Origin: Pseudomonadota bacterium
GTDB lineage: Bacteria > Myxococcota_A > UBA796 > SXON01
Length of the DNA: 5,204 nt
Direction of reading: 5' to 3'
Assembly (NCBI GenBank): GCA_005776735.1
Contig: SXOM01000264.1
Span: 1 to 5,204 of the forward strand
This document shows positions 3,710 to 5,204 of this stretch, one piece after another; within the stretch, counting starts at the first letter, position 1, and each line of letters starts with the position of its first letter. The position numbers and the translations under genes were made by a program. The notes beneath the pieces are model-generated. The model ran no database searches. It was not told where the DNA came from and saw nothing but the letters and a program-made list of their open reading frames with translations.

Positions 3710-5204
3710 GGCAGGCCACGTCGACCCGCGTGCGGTCGTTGTTGTCCTCGTGGCACTCGACGATCACGCCGCCACCGCCGCCGTCGTCGTCGACGCGCAC
3801 GCGCAGCTCGCCGGCGGGCAGGTCCTCGACCGGCACACTGAGCTCCCACTGCGCCGAGGCCTCGCCGGGCGCGAGCGCGGCCGGGCTCCGGAACGTGGCC
3901 AACACCCGGTCCCCGGTGGGCTCGACCGCGTACACGGTGACCGGGACACCCTCGCGCAGCGTGGCCATGCCGCCGTTGTAGAGCCGCACCTGCAGGCCGA
4001 TGCGCCCCTCCAGGCAGCGGTCGGTGCACGCCTGCACGTCGCCCCAGGCGTCGGGGAGGAACCCGCCGGCCATCGCCGCGAGATCGCCGCTGCGGAAGGT
4101 GTTGGAGTACGGCCAGTTGGAGACCGCCGGCCACGGCGGGACCAGGTCGTCCGCGACGTTGGTGAGCGTCCACGCGTGCTGGTTCCACACCTGGCGGTCG
4201 CCGAGCCACGGCGCCCCCGCTGAGCCCAGGACATAGAGCCCGCCTTGTTCGTTGCCGTAGTGGCCGCCGCCTTGCGGGACCACGATCTCCATCTCGCCGT
4301 CACCGTCGACGTCGGCGACCGTCGGGAGCTCGTGCAGGGTCCGCGAGGTGTGGGAGGTGTCCTGCAGGCGCACCGCACCGGTGGCGCCGTCGAAGACCCA
4401 CAGGGTGACCTCGTCGGCGTAGATCACCTCCGACTGGCCGTCGCCGTCGAAGTCGAAGACGCTCGAGCCCGTCGCGTGCGACGACGCGTCGGTGCACGGT
4501 TGGCTCCACAACAGCGTGCCGTCCACCTCGTAGACCGCGTACACCTCGGCGTTGGCCAGGCCGATCTCCGGTTTGCCGTCGCCGTCGAAGTCGGCGATCG
4601 TGGGCGGGCCGCCGTTCCCCGAGCCGAGCGGGGCCCACGCCGCCTTCGGCGTACAGTCGTCGTCGTAGACGTGCAGTTGCCCGTCGCCGGCGAGGACGAA
4701 CTCGCCCAGGCCGTCGCCGTCGAGGTCGGCCGCGGCGGGGAAGCCGTCGGGGCGGTCGTCGGGGATGCGGCAGCGCTCGGTACCGTCCGCCTGGTACACC
4801 ACGCGCCCGGACAGGACCTCGGGCACCCCGTCCACGTCCAGATCGATCGCGACCGGGTCGGTTCCCACGTCGGCGTACGCGGAGAACCGGGCTTCGCCCT
4901 CCATGCTCCACTTCAACAGGCCGGTGGAGTCGAGCACCGCGTCGCCGACCAGCACCTCGGCCTGGCCGTCGCCGTCGAGCTCGGCCAGCGCGACGAGGTG
5001 GCCGGCGCACTCGACCAGGTGGGAGGACACCCAGACCACGCTCCCATCGGCATGGTAGGCGGCGACCGTGCAGAAGTTGTTCGGGTCGCTCGGGGCTTCG
5101 GGCGGCGCCGGCCCGATCGTGCCGTCGTCGGGCCCGCCGTCGCCGGTGTCGCCTGGGGGGCCGCCGCCGTCGCCGGTGTCGGGGATGTCGCCGCCGCCCC
5201 CGCC
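3702..5204 (-). CDS. Secreted FG-GAP/VCBS repeat protein with C-terminal CARDB-like domain, N-terminus outside window
   Basis: The frame is open to the right edge, giving 500 residues; GTG at 5039 is internal, since coding character continues upstream of it. Counting from the edge, residues 1-40 form a Gly/Asp/Pro/Thr linker typical of lipoproteins and surface proteins. Six Asp-rich FG-GAP/VCBS motifs of form xDGDGxxE follow at about 76, 122, 161, 206, 252 and 299, spaced 39-47 residues; such motifs bind Ca2+ in beta-propeller folds. The second reads LDVDGVPE, lacking one Asp-Gly element. RQVWNQHAWTLTNV (337-350) and NWPYSNTFR match a module that follows these repeats in related surface proteins. 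Residues about 400-500 resemble a CARDB/Ig fold (LQVRLYNGG, ending VECHEDNNDRTRVDVACPD). At least nine cysteines suggest disulfides and export. The signal peptide would be outside the window. Adhesion or a structural surface role is an inference. Confidence 0.85.
   Translation of the reverse strand, partial: GGGGGDIPDTGDGGGPPGDTGDGGPDDGTIGPAPPEAPSDPNNFCTVAAYHADGSVVWVSSHLVECAGHLVALAELDGDGQAEVLVGDAVLDSTGLLKWSMEGEARFSAYADVGTDPVAIDLDVDGVPEVLSGRVVYQADGTERCRIPDDRPDGFPAAADLDGDGLGEFVLAGDGQLHVYDDDCTPKAAWAPLGSGNGGPPTIADFDGDGKPEIGLANAEVYAVYEVDGTLLWSQPCTDASSHATGSSVFDFDGDGQSEVIYADEVTLWVFDGATGAVRLQDTSHTSRTLHELPTVADVDGDGEMEIVVPQGGGHYGNEQGGLYVLGSAGAPWLGDRQVWNQHAWTLTNVADDLVPPWPAVSNWPYSNTFRSGDLAAMAGGFLPDAWGDVQACTDRCLEGRIGLQVRLYNGGMATLREGVPVTVYAVEPTGDRVLATFRSPAALAPGEASAQWELSVPVEDLPAGELRVRVDDDGGGGGVIVECHEDNNDRTRVDVACPD
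5134..5180 (-). repeat. Short direct repeat in the linker of the FG-GAP protein
   Basis: The 17-mer CCGCCGTCGCCGGTGTC occurs at 5134-5150 and again at 5164-5180, a 30-base period equal to ten codons. It encodes the repeated DTGDGG unit of the Gly/Asp linker. An in-frame duplication is the likely origin, and copy number may vary between strains. Confidence 0.7.

Noticed and set aside
2923..3981. A 352-codon plus-strand frame running through the LysR gene and into the FG-GAP gene
   Set aside because: Low-complexity Arg/Ala/Pro product without domains, crossing the ends of two well-supported genes. It is a shadow frame.
4290..4985. Repeated GCCGTCGCCGTCGA-like strings that resemble an interspersed DNA repeat array
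   Set aside because: They coincide with the DGDG codons of the FG-GAP repeats and have varying spacing and variable flanks. This is a protein repeat, not CRISPR or another DNA array.
3702..5039. Starting the FG-GAP protein at the GTG at 5039
   Set aside because: The frame stays open and protein-like upstream of that codon to the window edge, including a linker and the first half of a repeat. The true start is outside the window.

Overview
This 5.2 kb window is very GC-rich chromosomal-type bacterial DNA, densely packed with coding sequence. It contains five genes that can be assigned to families and one further large gene cut by the right edge. The high GC content, strong third-position G/C preference and especially the secreted FG-GAP/VCBS protein with an Asp-Thr-Gly/Gly-rich linker resemble Myxococcota or other former Deltaproteobacteria. 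That placement is an inference from style, not from a marker gene.

Left block (1-1918): a two-domain type I extradiol (vicinal oxygen chelate) dioxygenase reads leftward off the window edge. Divergent from it is a TetR-family regulator, whose stop codon overlaps the start of a small four-helix DoxX-like membrane protein. The roughly 110-base gap between the divergent genes is the only AT-rich stretch. It holds two back-to-back promoter candidates whose -35 boxes form the two arms of an 11-bp palindrome, with further inverted repeats beside it. The simplest reading is a self-regulated aromatic-compound unit in which the TetR protein represses both directions until a ligand appears.

Middle block (1938-3619): a second divergent regulator/enzyme pair. 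A leftward Rossmann-fold NAD(P)-binding protein of the F420-dependent NADP reductase-like family faces a rightward LysR-type regulator of the CrgA-like group. The 98-base gap between them carries a good -10 box and a small inverted repeat. The first pair ends convergently against the second with only 19 bases between stop codons.

Right block (3620-5204): an 82-base convergent gap with a GC-rich inverted repeat, then a leftward secreted-type protein whose N-terminus lies outside the window. It has a Gly/Asp/Pro linker, six Asp-rich FG-GAP/VCBS calcium-binding repeats, a conserved WNQH-type module and a C-terminal CARDB-like Ig fold.

No RNA genes, insertion sequences, CRISPR arrays or phage genes were seen. 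The most interesting structures are the compact bidirectional operator, a possible leaderless regulator transcript, and a mini-ORF overlapping the dioxygenase start. I see no convincing wholly new system. The two regulator/enzyme cassettes look like ordinary accessory metabolism with an interesting control region.
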